Assembly: GCF_043194295.1 (NCBI RefSeq)
Contig: NZ_JBAFVK010000021.1
Origin: Xanthobacter autotrophicus
GTDB lineage: Bacteria; Pseudomonadota; Alphaproteobacteria; Rhizobiales; Xanthobacteraceae
Strand: one strand, 5' to 3'
Length of the DNA: 64,000 nt
The position numbers and the translations under genes were made by a program. The notes under the pieces were generated by a model. The model was not told the DNA's origin and did no database searches. It saw nothing but the letters and a program-made list of their open reading frames with translations. Of this stretch, positions 51,552 to 60,068 are shown piece by piece (position 1 is the first letter of the stretch; every line of letters starts with the position of its first letter).

Positions 51552-52326
51552 GATCGGCCTCCCGCGCGCCGTGGTCGCCGAGATAGGCGGCGATGACCTG
51601 AGGGTTCTCGCGCACCGCGCGCGGCGCGCCTTCCGCGAGCGGGCGGCCCTGGGCCAGCACCAGCACCCGGTCGGAAATCTTCATCACCAGCTTCATGTCG
51701 TGTTCGATGAGGACCACGCCGACGCCGCCCTTGGCGATGTCGGCGATGAGATGGTCGATGGCTTCGGTCTCCACCGCGTTGCAGCCGGCGGCGGGCTCGT
51801 CGAGGAGCAGCACCTTGGGGTTAGCCGCCAGCGCGCGGGCGATCTCCAGCCGCTTCAGCGCGCCATAGGGCAGGGCGCCGGCGGACGCATCCGCCAGATG
51901 GGCAAGGCCCACCCGGCCGAGCAGTCCGAGCGCGTGCTCCCGCGTCACCTTGTTCTGCCGCGCCACGGCCGGCAGGCCCAGCAGGTCGGCGAGGAAGGAG
52001 GTGCGCTCGGCGAGGTGGCAGCCCACCATCACGTTCTCCACCGCGGTCATGCGGAAGAACACCTGCAGGTTCTGGAAGGTGCGCGCCATGCCCCGGCGCA
52101 CCAGAAGGTGCGGGGCAAGGCCGGTCATGTCCTCGCCGGCCAGCGTCACGTTCCCCCGCGAGGGGCGGTAGATGCCGGTGACGAGGTTGAACAGGGTGGT
52201 TTTGCCCGCCCCGTTCGGCCCGATGATGGAGAACACCTGTCCGGCTTCCACGGAGAAGGACACGCCGTCCACCGCCCTCAGGCCGCCGAAGGAGATGCCC
52301 ATGTCGCGGACTTCAAGGAGGCTCAT
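51538..52326 (-). CDS. livG: Branched-chain-type ABC transporter ATPase LivG (second system)
   Basis: A 262-residue ATPase: Walker A GPNGAGKTT, RTFQNLQVFFRMTAVENVMVG, signature region LPYGALKRLEIARALA (YG replacing SG, common in LivG), Walker B KVLLLDEPAAG and VVLIEHDMKLVMKISD. The substitution CNAVE after the D-loop is unremarkable. It overlaps livM by four bases. Confidence 0.88.
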   Translation of the reverse strand: MSLLEVRDMGISFGGLRAVDGVSFSVEAGQVFSIIGPNGAGKTTLFNLVTGIYRPSRGNVTLAGEDMTGLAPHLLVRRGMARTFQNLQVFFRMTAVENVMVGCHLAERTSFLADLLGLPAVARQNKVTREHALGLLGRVGLAHLADASAGALPYGALKRLEIARALAANPKVLLLDEPAAGCNAVETEAIDHLIADIAKGGVGVVLIEHDMKLVMKISDRVLVLAQGRPLAEGAPRAVRENPQVIAAYLGDHGAREADRAHG

Positions 52327-53285
52327 GGCAGGCGCTCCAGGAAATAGGCGCGGATGGACGGCACGATGCCCTGGGGCAGGAAGATCATGAACACCATGAT
52401 GAGCAGGCCCAGCACCGCCTGCTCGTACTCCTGCAGCGCGGTGAGCATCTGGGGCAGCACCACCAGGAAGGCCGCGCCCACCACGGTGCCGAACACCGAG
52501 CCGAGGCCGCCGATGATCACCATGGCCACCAGCTCGATGGAATGGGAGAAGCGCGCCGCTTCCGGCGTGATCAGCCCGTTCATGGCAGCAAGCAGCCCGC
52601 CCGCCACCGCGCCGTAGACCGCCGCCACCACGAAAGCGGCGAGCTTCTTGGCGCCCACATCGATGCCGGTGCCGGCGGCGGCCACCTCGCTGTCGTGGAG
52701 CGCTCGCAGCGCCCGGCCGGTGGGGCTCGCCGCGATGTTGAGGGCCAGCAGGGCGCCGATCAGCAGCGCACCGGACGTGACCCAGTACCAGTTGAGCGCA
52801 CCCGTCACCCGCCAGCCGAACAGGGAGAGGCGCGACACCGCCATGCCGTCCGGCCCGCCGGTGATCTCGGCCTCGCTGTGCAGCACCAGGGCCACGATGA
52901 CGCCGAAGCCCAAGGTGGCGATGGCGAGGTAATAGCCCTTCAGCTTCAGGATGGGCCGGCCCACCCCATAGGCGATGGCGCCCGCCAGAACCGCGCCGAG
53001 CACGAGGCACAGCAGGGGATCGAGCCCCAGCCGCGCCGGCCCGATAGCCACCGCATAGGCACCGATGCCGACGAAGCCGGCGTGCCCGAGGCTCACTTGT
53101 CCCGCATAGCCCATGAGGATGGTGAGGCCGAGGGCGGCCAGCGCGAAGATCCACACCAATGCCGCCACCCGCAGGTGGAAGGAGGAGGGCGCCAGCACCG
53201 GCACCAACACCATCAGCGCGGCAAGCACAATGAGCGGGGTGAAGCGGGCCCGCAGCACGCGGGCGAGGGTTGCCGTCGCGGCCAT
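52323..53285 (-). CDS. livM: Branched-chain-type ABC transporter permease LivM (second system)
   Basis: A 320-residue permease with about ten helices; LTILMGYAGQVSLGHAGFVGIGAYA and MVIIGGLGSVFGTVVGAAFLV are the family motifs. ATG at 53285 shares a base with the livH stop; a GTG one codon earlier is possible. Small basic and proline-rich ends fit LivM. The two permeases form the inner-membrane channel. Confidence 0.87.
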   Translation of the reverse strand: MAATATLARVLRARFTPLIVLAALMVLVPVLAPSSFHLRVAALVWIFALAALGLTILMGYAGQVSLGHAGFVGIGAYAVAIGPARLGLDPLLCLVLGAVLAGAIAYGVGRPILKLKGYYLAIATLGFGVIVALVLHSEAEITGGPDGMAVSRLSLFGWRVTGALNWYWVTSGALLIGALLALNIAASPTGRALRALHDSEVAAAGTGIDVGAKKLAAFVVAAVYGAVAGGLLAAMNGLITPEAARFSHSIELVAMVIIGGLGSVFGTVVGAAFLVVLPQMLTALQEYEQAVLGLLIMVFMIFLPQGIVPSIRAYFLERLP

Positions 53286-54157
53286 CACACGCGCTCCACG
53301 CTGCGGCCGCCGAACAGGCCGCGCGGCAGGAAGAACAGCACGAACAGGATCATCAGGAAGGCCACCGCGTCCTTGTAGGTGGAGGAGACATAGCCGGCGC
53401 CGAAGGTCTCCAGCAGGCCGATGAGGAGGCCCCCCACCACCGCGCCCACCGGATTGCCCATGCCGCCCAGCATGGCGGCGGCAAAGCCCTTCAGTGCGAA
53501 CAGAGTGCCGATGTCGTAGCGGGTCAGGGTGATGGGGGTGGCCACCACGCCGGCCAGCGCGCCGATGGCCGCCGACAGGCCGAACGCCATGGCGAGGATG
53601 AGCGTGACGTTGATGCCCACGAGGCGCGCCGCGAGCCGGTTGGCGGCGGTGGCGAGCAGCGCCTTGCCCGACAGTGTGTGCTCAAGAAAGAGATAGAGCG
53701 CCACCACGAGGCCGAGCGTGGTGCCCAGCACCCACAGGCTCTGCGGCAGCAGGGTGGCGCCGCCCACCGGGATGGGGGTGTCGCCCGAGAAGGCGGGCAG
53801 GGAATGGAACTGCTTGTCGAACACGATCTGCGCCACCCCCTTGATGAAGATGGAGGCGCCGATGGTGATCATGATCAGCGTCACCGGCGAGGCGCCGCGT
53901 GCCGGCTCGATGGCGAGGCGGTGAAGCAGCAGCCCCACCCCCACGGACGCCACCACCGCGATGAAGGCCGCCACCGGCAATGCGAGGCCGGCCGACATGA
54001 GGAACACGGTGGCCATGCCGCCGATCATGACGAAATCGCCCTGGGCGAAGTTGATCACGTCGGAGGCGTTGTAGATGAGGGTGAAGCCGAGGGCGATGAG
54101 CGCATAGATGGCGCCCACCGTCAGCCCGGAAAACACCAGCTGGAGAAATTCGGACAT
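53285..54157 (-). CDS. livH: Branched-chain-type ABC transporter permease LivH (second system)
   Basis: A 290-residue permease, MSEFLQLVFSGLTVGAIYALIALGFTLIYNASDVINFAQGDFVMIG being the classic LivH start, with the ATPase-contact loop GFAAAMLGGMGNPVGAVVGGLLIG further on. It follows livK after a 320-base gap that is occupied by a dispersed repeat, so transcription from livK must cross that element. Confidence 0.88.
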   Translation of the reverse strand: MSEFLQLVFSGLTVGAIYALIALGFTLIYNASDVINFAQGDFVMIGGMATVFLMSAGLALPVAAFIAVVASVGVGLLLHRLAIEPARGASPVTLIMITIGASIFIKGVAQIVFDKQFHSLPAFSGDTPIPVGGATLLPQSLWVLGTTLGLVVALYLFLEHTLSGKALLATAANRLAARLVGINVTLILAMAFGLSAAIGALAGVVATPITLTRYDIGTLFALKGFAAAMLGGMGNPVGAVVGGLLIGLLETFGAGYVSSTYKDAVAFLMILFVLFFLPRGLFGGRSVERV

Positions 54158-54181
54158 GGTCGGGCCTGGCCTTTAGCGCCT

Positions 54182-54447
54182 GTCTGGAAGATCAAAAGGG
54201 GATAATCGCAATCACTTCCGTCATGCCCGGGCTTGTCCCCGAAGTCGGCTGTTGCCGGCTTCGGCTCCCCGGAAGCGGAACTCGGGAACACCCGAGTTCC
54301 GGCATCCACGCCGAACCGCTTGGGAGGGCGTACGGAAGTCAGTCCCAGCCTTCCCGCGTGGATGGCCGGAACCCGCATGCTTGCGGGTTCCGTTCGCAAG
54401 GGCGGAAGTCGGCAACAGCCGACTTCCGGGACACGCCCGGCCATGAC
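54182..54447. repeat. Dispersed inverted repeat, copy 1, with four nested hairpins
   Basis: The outer arms are GTCATGCCCGGGCTTGTC (from 54220) and the mirror ending CGGCCATGAC at 54447. A tag GTCTGGAAGATCAAAAGGG lies at 54182-54200. Inside are four near-perfect hairpins: 54241-54262, 54277-54300, 54368-54391 and 54404-54427. The first two repeat the pair seen at 50614-50675. Copies 2 and 3 of the outer element are at 59098 and 61759. It fills most of the 320-base livK-livH gap, which holds no gene. Confidence 0.8.
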
Positions 54448-54477
54448 GGTGATAAAAGCACCTGCGAGAGCGGCGCC

Positions 54478-55662
54478 TCAGCGCGTGGGGGCGTCCAGCG
54501 TCCAGTCACCGCCGCGGATCTCCAGCATGCGGAAGGAATCCGTGCCGAGGCCCAGATGGTCGGTGGGCGAGAAGCTGTAGACGCCGGTCACGCCCACGTA
54601 AGTCTTGGTGGCTTCCAGCGCGTCGCGGATCTTTTTCGGCTCGGCGGACTTCGCCTTGTCGATGGCCTGCGTCACCAGCTGGATGCCGTCGAAGCCGTAG
54701 CCGCCGAAGGTGGAGACGCTCTGGCCCGTGGCCTTCTCGTAGGACGCCTTGTAGGCGGCGACCACCGCCTTCTGGGGGTCCTCGGCCGCGAGCTTGTCGC
54801 CCACCAGGATGGCGGGAGCCGGCAGCCGCACGCCTTCGGCCGCGGGTCCCGCCAGCTCGATGAAGCTCTTGGAGGCGACGCCGTGGCTCTGGTACAGCGG
54901 CAGCTTGAGACCGAGCTGGGCATAGTTGCGGGTCACGATGGCCGGACCCTGGCCGAAGCCGGGATTGAGCACCGCCTCGACGCCGGCGGTGTTCTTGATC
55001 TTGTTGAGCTGGGGCGTCATGTCGGAATCGGTGGCGCCGTAGGTTTCGTCGGCGAGCACCGTGATGTTGTAGCCGCCGACCACCTTCAGGCACTGGTTGC
55101 GCATGGACTTTCCGAAGCCGTCGGTGCCCGAGATCATGCCGATCCTGGTGATGCCGCGCGCCTTCATGTCCTCGAAGATCTTCTGGCAGGCGGTCTTGTC
55201 GGTGTGGGGCGTCTTGAAGACGAAGGCGCGCACCGGCTCGATGATCTCGATGCCGCCGGCCAGCGACACGAAGGGGATGCCGGCCTCCTCGAACACCGGG
55301 ATCATGGCCATGGTGGCACCGGTGGAGGTGCCGCCCACCATGGCCACCACCTTGTCGTCTTCCACGAGGCGAGTGGCGAAGGTGCGCGCCTTGTTGGCGT
55401 CGCCGCCATCGTCATAGAGCACCAGCTCCACCGGGCGGCCGAGGAGGCCGCCCTTCTTGTTCAATTCTTCCACATAGATCTTCAGGGTCTTGGCCTCGGG
55501 GTCGCCGAGGAAGGCCGCCGGGCCGGTGGCGGACACGACAGAGCCGATCTTGATGGGGTCTGCGGCCAAAGCGGGCGCGGCGGCGAGGGGCGCGAGGGCG
55601 AAGCTTGCGAAGGCGAGGGCGGCAGCGCGCAGCACCGGCCGCAGGCGAGCGGTCGTATCCAT
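54478..55662 (-). CDS. livK: ABC transporter periplasmic substrate-binding protein (second system)
   Basis: A 394-residue type I binding protein with signal peptide (AAALAFASFALAPLAAAPALA) and mature start DPIKIGSVVSATGPAAFLGDPEAKTLK; ligand-region segments AMVGGTSTGATMAMIPVFEE and FVSLAGGIEI follow. Members beside paa or box genes bind aromatic acids such as phenylacetate or benzoate. It is divergent from the TetR gene across a 266-base region with two matching operators, so coordinated regulation with phenylacetate metabolism is probable. Confidence 0.86.
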   Translation of the reverse strand: MDTTARLRPVLRAAALAFASFALAPLAAAPALAADPIKIGSVVSATGPAAFLGDPEAKTLKIYVEELNKKGGLLGRPVELVLYDDGGDANKARTFATRLVEDDKVVAMVGGTSTGATMAMIPVFEEAGIPFVSLAGGIEIIEPVRAFVFKTPHTDKTACQKIFEDMKARGITRIGMISGTDGFGKSMRNQCLKVVGGYNITVLADETYGATDSDMTPQLNKIKNTAGVEAVLNPGFGQGPAIVTRNYAQLGLKLPLYQSHGVASKSFIELAGPAAEGVRLPAPAILVGDKLAAEDPQKAVVAAYKASYEKATGQSVSTFGGYGFDGIQLVTQAIDKAKSAEPKKIRDALEATKTYVGVTGVYSFSPTDHLGLGTDSFRMLEIRGGDWTLDAPTR

Positions 55663-55757
55663 GAAGCGTTTCTCCAAAAGGTCCATTTCGGGCCAAGGAG
55701 CGGGTTTGCCCGCCTCCAGCCGCCGCGCCATTCGGCCGACGGTAGGGGAACTATATA

Positions 55758-55837
55758 ATTGACCGACCGGATGGTCAATATAATCAGCGCTCCCCGGAAA
55801 CGCTTGATGTGGATCATTGATCGACCAGCCGGACAAT
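55758..55837. promoter_or_regulatory. Two TetR-type operators between livK and the TetR gene
   Basis: Site 1 (55758-55779) has arms ATTGACC and GGTCAAT; site 2 (55816-55837) has arms starting ATTG and ending CAAT and keeps CGACC in the centre. The two 22-base sites match at most positions and are 58 bases apart, in the divergent promoter region. This resembles operators bound by PaaR-type TetR proteins. Confidence 0.65.
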
Positions 55838-55928
55838 ATTTGTTATCTCCTGTCCGTTCGCCCCGGGGCGGACGATGGCCGGTGCCGGGGCTCGCCCAGC
55901 GGGGCGCCGGAGGGCAGGAACAGGACAG

Positions 55929-56657
55929 ATGGCTCGGACACGCGCGCAGGACTACGACGCAAAACGGCAGGTGATCCTGCACAAGTCGGCGGAGCTGTTC
56001 GCCCAGTTCGGCTATTCGGGCACCTCGATCACCATGATCGCGGAGGCGTGCGGCGCCTCCAAGGCCTTGCTCTATCACTATTATCCAGACAAGGAGGCGG
56101 TGCTCTTCGACATCCTCTCCACCCATCTGGAACAGCTTATCCAGGCGGTGGAGACGGCGCTGGAAGCCGCCCCCGAGGGCGATCGCCTGTTCGCCATCGC
56201 CTCCGCACTGCTCGAATCCTATCGCGATGCCGATGCCGAGCATCAGATCCAGATCGCCAATCTCAAGCTGCTGCCGGCCGACAAGCAGGATGCGCTCAGG
56301 GCCATGGAGCGCCAACTGGTGGTGCTGATGTCCGACGCCATCGCGCAGGAGGTGCCGCAGATCGGTCGGGGGCCACTGTTGAAGCCGGTCACCATGTCCG
56401 CCTTCGGTATGCTGAACTGGCACTATCTGTGGTTTCGCGACGGCAAGGGGCTGACCCGCGCCGAATATGCCCGCCTCGTCACCAGCCTGATCACCGCCGG
56501 CGCGGCGGGAGCGGCCGCGGCCGTTGCGGGCCCCGAGGCGCCGCCCCGTGCCGAGCCCCGCGTGCGCGCGATCACGCCGTCCGCCGCGCCGGTTGCGGCC
56601 GCGCGACGCCGGGCTCCAGCGTCAGCCGCCAAGGCCGGACGGCGCAAGGCCGAGTAG
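55929..56657 (+). CDS. paaR: TetR-family regulator of phenylacetate/aromatic acid genes (PaaR-like)
   Basis: A 242-residue TetR protein. Helix-turn-helix: KSAELFAQFGYSGTSITMIAEACGASKALLYHYYPDKEAVLFDIL. The ligand domain includes HQIQIANLKLLPADKQDALRAMERQLV. The last 40 residues form an Ala/Pro/Arg-rich tail, unusual for the family. Phenylacetate clusters in many proteobacteria are run by PaaR-type TetR proteins that respond to phenylacetyl-CoA; the naming rests on that context. ATG at 55929 follows AGGACAG. Confidence 0.75.
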   Translation: MARTRAQDYDAKRQVILHKSAELFAQFGYSGTSITMIAEACGASKALLYHYYPDKEAVLFDILSTHLEQLIQAVETALEAAPEGDRLFAIASALLESYRDADAEHQIQIANLKLLPADKQDALRAMERQLVVLMSDAIAQEVPQIGRGPLLKPVTMSAFGMLNWHYLWFRDGKGLTRAEYARLVTSLITAGAAGAAAAVAGPEAPPRAEPRVRAITPSAAPVAAARRRAPASAAKAGRRKAE

Positions 56658-56695
56658 AGCGCGATACGGGCAGATTGCTTCAATTTGCTCGGTGA
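56655..56695. repeat. Decayed palindromic element after the TetR gene
   Basis: TAGAGCGCGAT is followed by CAGATTGCTTCAATTTGCTCGG, an imperfect hairpin around GATTG-CTT-CAATT. It resembles the perfect stem beside mxaJ (28973-29009), which also abuts AGCGCGAT on the other strand. Likely one dispersed rhizobial repeat type. Confidence 0.45.
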
Positions 56696-56757
56696 ATCGC
56701 CCTCTCCCGCTCTCGTCCGGGGTTTCCGCTTGCGCGCATCTCGGGCTATGGAACGGC

Positions 56758-57624
56758 ATGTCGCGCCGCGCCCTTGATCTCATCCTCGACCATGTCCGCG
56801 CCGAGCCCTCGCGCACCTGGTCCATCATCGTCACCATCTATGGCGATGCCATCGTGCCGCGCGGCGGCTCGGTGTGGCTCGGCACCCTGCTCGCCTTCTT
56901 CAAGGGGTTGGACATCGCCGACGGGGTGGTGCGCACCGCCATGTCGCGCCTCGCCGCCGACGGCTGGCTGACGCGCACGCGCATCGGCCGCAACAGCTTC
57001 TACCGGCTTGCCGACAAGGGCCGCGAGACCTTCGCCCGCGCCACCGAGCACATCTACAGCCACCGCCCGCCCGAATGGCACGGCCATTTCCAGATGCTGC
57101 TCATCGAGCCCGCCGCGCGGGAAGGCGCGCGCGCCTCTCTGGACGCGGCTGGCTATGGGGTTCCGCTGCCGGGCGTCTTCATCGCGCCGGCGGGCACAGA
57201 CGTGCCGGAGGAGGCGCTGGGGGCCCTGCGGCTTGAGGTGTCGGGCACACCGGAAGCCCAGCAGGACCTCGCCGGCCGCGCCTGGCGGCTGGAGGAGACG
57301 GCGCAGGCCTATGTGAGCTTCATGGAGGTGTTCGCGCCCCTGCGCGCGACGCTCGCGGCGGGAGAAACCCTCACCGATCTTGAGGCCATGGTGGCGCGGG
57401 TGCTGCTCATCCACGAATATCGCCGCATCGTACTGCGCGATCCCATTTTGCCGGCCGCCATCCTGCCTGCCGACTGGCCCGGCCCGGCGGCCCGCGCCCT
57501 GTGCGCCGATATCTATGCCCATGTGATCGCCGCGTCCGAGCGCTGGCTCGATGACAACGCCGTGGGCGAGGACGGCGAACCGCTGCCGGCCAGCGCGAAA
57601 ATAAGGCGTCGGTTCAAGGACTAA
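56758..57624 (+). CDS. paaX: PaaX-family transcriptional repressor
   Basis: A 288-residue protein with the PaaX layout: an N-terminal winged helix (LILDHVRAEPSRTWSIIVTIYGDAIVPRGGSVWLGTLL and VRTAMSRLAADGWLTRTRIGRNSFYRLADKG) and a C-terminal ligand domain (FMEVFAPLRATL, RVLLIHEYRRIVLRDPILP). PaaX represses phenylacetate genes and is released by phenylacetyl-CoA. It is directly upstream of paaA, and a strong dyad lies between them. Having both PaaX and a TetR regulator is unusual. Confidence 0.92.
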   Translation: MSRRALDLILDHVRAEPSRTWSIIVTIYGDAIVPRGGSVWLGTLLAFFKGLDIADGVVRTAMSRLAADGWLTRTRIGRNSFYRLADKGRETFARATEHIYSHRPPEWHGHFQMLLIEPAAREGARASLDAAGYGVPLPGVFIAPAGTDVPEEALGALRLEVSGTPEAQQDLAGRAWRLEETAQAYVSFMEVFAPLRATLAAGETLTDLEAMVARVLLIHEYRRIVLRDPILPAAILPADWPGPAARALCADIYAHVIAASERWLDDNAVGEDGEPLPASAKIRRRFKD

Positions 57625-57676
57625 GCGCTCTTCCCGCCACGCAGGGGCGCCCACGGGAAGCCATGGCGCACTGCAA

Positions 57677-57718
57677 TATGTTACGAAAATTAGTTGATAT
57701 AGAATTTTTCGTAATATA
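57677..57718. promoter_or_regulatory. Dyad upstream of paaA, candidate PaaX operator
   Basis: TTACGAAAA (57681-57689) is mirrored by TTTTCGTAA (57706-57714). With flanking ATAT on both sides the arms reach 14 bases with one mismatch. It is AT-rich, contrasts with the surrounding DNA, and ends 28 bases before the paaA start. Confidence 0.65.
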
Positions 57719-57746
57719 TAAGACGGGCACTCAGGGAGGAGAGCCC

Positions 57747-58742
57747 ATGTACACGCAGGCCCTCAACGCCAATCCGGACGCCGACACCCGTGACCTTGAG
57801 GACGCCGCGCAGCTGGCCCGTTTCGAGGCGCGCGTGGCCGACGAGGAGCGGATCGAGCCCAACGACTTCATGCCCGCCGCCTATCGCCGGACGCTGACGC
57901 GGCAGATTTCCCAGCACGCCCATTCCGAGATCATCGGCATGCAGCCGGAGGGCAACTGGATCACCCGCGCGCCCTCCCTGCGGCGCAAGGCGGCGCTGCT
58001 CGCCAAGGTGCAGGACGAGTGCGGCCACGGCCTCTACCTCTACGCGGCGGCCGAGACGCTCGGCACCTCCCGCGAGGAACTGGTGGAGCAACTGCTCTCG
58101 GGCAAGGCGAAGTATTCGTCCATCTTCAATTATCCGACGCTGACCTGGGCGGATATCGGCGCCATCGGCTGGCTGGTGGACGGGGCGGCGATCATGAACC
58201 AGATCCCGCTCTGCCGCTGCTCCTACGGCCCCTATGCGCGGGCTATGATCCGGGTGTGCAAGGAGGAATCCTTCCACCAGCGCCAGGGCTACGAGATCAT
58301 GCTCACGCTGGCGCGCGGCACCGCCGAGCAGAAGGAGATGGCGCAGGACGCGCTGAACCGCTGGTGGTGGCCGAGCCTGATGATGTTCGGCCCGCCGGAC
58401 GCGGCATCCAGCCATTCCGACAGCTCCATGCGCTGGAAGATCAAGCGCTTCTCCAATGACGAGCTCAGACAGAAGTTCGTGGACGCCACGGTGCCGCAGG
58501 CCCACTTCATCGGCCTCACCTTGCCCGATCCGGACCTTTCCTTCGACGCGGCCGCCGGCCACTGGCGCTACGGCACCATCGACTGGGAGGAGTTCAAGCA
58601 GGTGATCGCCGGCAACGGCCCCTGCAACCGCGACCGCATGGCCACCCGCCGCAAGGCCCACGAGGACGGCGCCTGGGTGCGCGAGGCCGCCCGCGCCTTC
58701 GCCGAAAAGCGCGCCGCGACCAAGACCGCCGCAGCGGCCTGA
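57747..58742 (+). CDS. paaA: PaaA, phenylacetyl-CoA 1,2-epoxidase catalytic subunit
   Basis: A 331-residue ferritin-like di-iron oxygenase. Metal-ligand helices show IGMQPEGNW, VQDECGHGLYLYAAAETLG and CKEESFHQRQGYE, with EExxH-type ligands. It converts phenylacetyl-CoA to its ring 1,2-epoxide with PaaB, C, D and E. Start ATG 57747 follows GGGAGGAG; an upstream in-frame start at 57663 would overlap the regulatory dyad. It begins the paaABCDE operon. Confidence 0.96.
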   Translation: MYTQALNANPDADTRDLEDAAQLARFEARVADEERIEPNDFMPAAYRRTLTRQISQHAHSEIIGMQPEGNWITRAPSLRRKAALLAKVQDECGHGLYLYAAAETLGTSREELVEQLLSGKAKYSSIFNYPTLTWADIGAIGWLVDGAAIMNQIPLCRCSYGPYARAMIRVCKEESFHQRQGYEIMLTLARGTAEQKEMAQDALNRWWWPSLMMFGPPDAASSHSDSSMRWKIKRFSNDELRQKFVDATVPQAHFIGLTLPDPDLSFDAAAGHWRYGTIDWEEFKQVIAGNGPCNRDRMATRRKAHEDGAWVREAARAFAEKRAATKTAAAA

Positions 58743-58771
58743 ACCAACAGAAGACTTGGAGGAGACGCCCC

Positions 58772-59059
58772 ATGGTCGACGCCGCAACCCCCTTGTGGGA
58801 AGTGTTCATCCGCAGCCGCAACGGGCTGGCGCACAAGCACGCCGGATCGCTCCACGCCGCCGACGCCACGCTGGCGCTCCAGGCCGCGCGCGATCTCTAC
58901 ACCCGGCGCGGGGAAGGGTTGTCCCTGTGGGTGGTGCCGTCCAGCGCCATCACCGCGTCCGACCCGGCGGACAAGGGCATGATGTTCGAGCCCACCGCCT
59001 CGAAGATCTATCGCCACCCCACCTTCTACGAAGTCCCGGAAGAAGTCGGGCATATGTGA
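58772..59059 (+). CDS. paaB: PaaB, epoxidase complex subunit
   Basis: A 95-residue protein, PLWEVFIRSRNGLAHKHAGSLHAADATLALQAARDLYTRRGEGLSLWVV, the expected length and sequence of PaaB, which bridges PaaA and PaaC. A GGAGGAGAC ribosome site precedes the ATG. A dispersed repeat separates it from paaC. Confidence 0.95.
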   Translation: MVDAATPLWEVFIRSRNGLAHKHAGSLHAADATLALQAARDLYTRRGEGLSLWVVPSSAITASDPADKGMMFEPTASKIYRHPTFYEVPEEVGHM

Positions 59060-59097
59060 CCGGGGCGCGTTGCGCCCCTCGAAGGCGCCTTACCGCC

Positions 59098-59242
59098 GTC
59101 ATGGCCGGGCTTGTCCCGGCCATCCACGCGGAGCGGCTGGGAATGACTTCCGTAAGCTGTCCCAAGCGGTTCGGCGTGGATGCCCGGGACAAGCCCGGGC
59201 ATGACGGGGTGATTGCAGGTACGCCAATTTGAACTTCCAAAC
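59098..59242. repeat. Dispersed inverted repeat, copy 2, between paaB and paaC
   Basis: Arms at 59098-59119 (GTCATGGCCGGGCTTGTCCC...) and 59184-59205 pair over 22 bases with one mismatch. The tag TTTGAACTTCCAAAC (59228-59242) lies on the right side here, so the element is inverted relative to copies 1 and 3. It fills most of the 232-base gap inside the paa operon. Confidence 0.85.
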
Positions 59243-59291
59243 AGTCTCAAACAAGACTGCCCGCACGGCGGGCCGAGGCGAGGAACCCCAC

Positions 59292-60068
59292 ATGGCCACC
59301 ACCTCCATCACCGTGCGCGAGACGCCGCTGGTGCGCTACCTGCTGCGCCGGGCCGACGATGCGCTCATCCTCGGCCATCGCCTGTCGGAATGGTGCGGCC
59401 ACGCGCCCACCATGGAAGAAGAGATGGCGCTGGCCAATATGGGCCTCGACCTCCTCGGCCAGGCGCGCTCGCTCTATACTTACGCCGCCGAAGTGGAAGG
59501 CGAGGGGCGAACCGAGGATGACTTCGCCTATCTGCGCGGCGAGCGGGCCTATGGCAACCTGCTGCTGGTGGAACAGCCCAACGTCGATTTCGCCCGGACC
59601 ATGGCACGGCAGCTCTTCTATTCGGCCTTCATCGATCCCTATTGGCGGGCGCTGATGGCCTCGCCCGACGCGACGCTGTCCGCCATCGCCGCCAAGGCGG
59701 AGAAGGAAAGCGCCTATCACGTGCGCCATTGCGCGGAATGGCTGATCCGCCTCGGCGACGGCACGGCGGAAAGCCACGCCCGCGCCCAGGCGGCGGTGGA
59801 TGGCCTGTGGGCCTTCACCGGGGAGCTGTTCGAGGCGGACGCCTCCGAAGCCGGCCTCATCGCCGATGGCATCGTGCCGGACCCGGACAGCCTGCGCGCG
59901 GCGTGGACCGCCACCGTGTCCGCCGTGCTGGCGGAGGCCACCTTGAAGCTGCCGCAGGCCGGCTGGATGCAGAAGGGCGGGCGCGACGGCCGCCATTCCG
60001 AGCATCTGGGGCCGCTGCTCACCGAGCTGCAATATCTCCAGCGCACCTTCCCGGGAGCGACCTGGTGA
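59292..60068 (+). CDS. paaC: PaaC, epoxidase complex structural subunit
   Basis: A 258-residue ferritin-like protein (RRADDALILGHRLSEWCGHAPTMEEEMALANMGLDLLGQARSLY), which supports PaaA. PaaC lacks full di-iron activity in known systems. It overlaps paaD by four bases (GTGA). The start at ATG 59292 is inside the region beyond the dispersed repeat; a more upstream frame would begin within the repeat. Confidence 0.95.
   Translation: MATTSITVRETPLVRYLLRRADDALILGHRLSEWCGHAPTMEEEMALANMGLDLLGQARSLYTYAAEVEGEGRTEDDFAYLRGERAYGNLLLVEQPNVDFARTMARQLFYSAFIDPYWRALMASPDATLSAIAAKAEKESAYHVRHCAEWLIRLGDGTAESHARAQAAVDGLWAFTGELFEADASEAGLIADGIVPDPDSLRAAWTATVSAVLAEATLKLPQAGWMQKGGRDGRHSEHLGPLLTELQYLQRTFPGATW

Noticed and set aside
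50584..54447. CRISPR array
   Set aside because: The repeats are palindromic hairpins of unequal spacing without regular spacers, and no cas genes are present.
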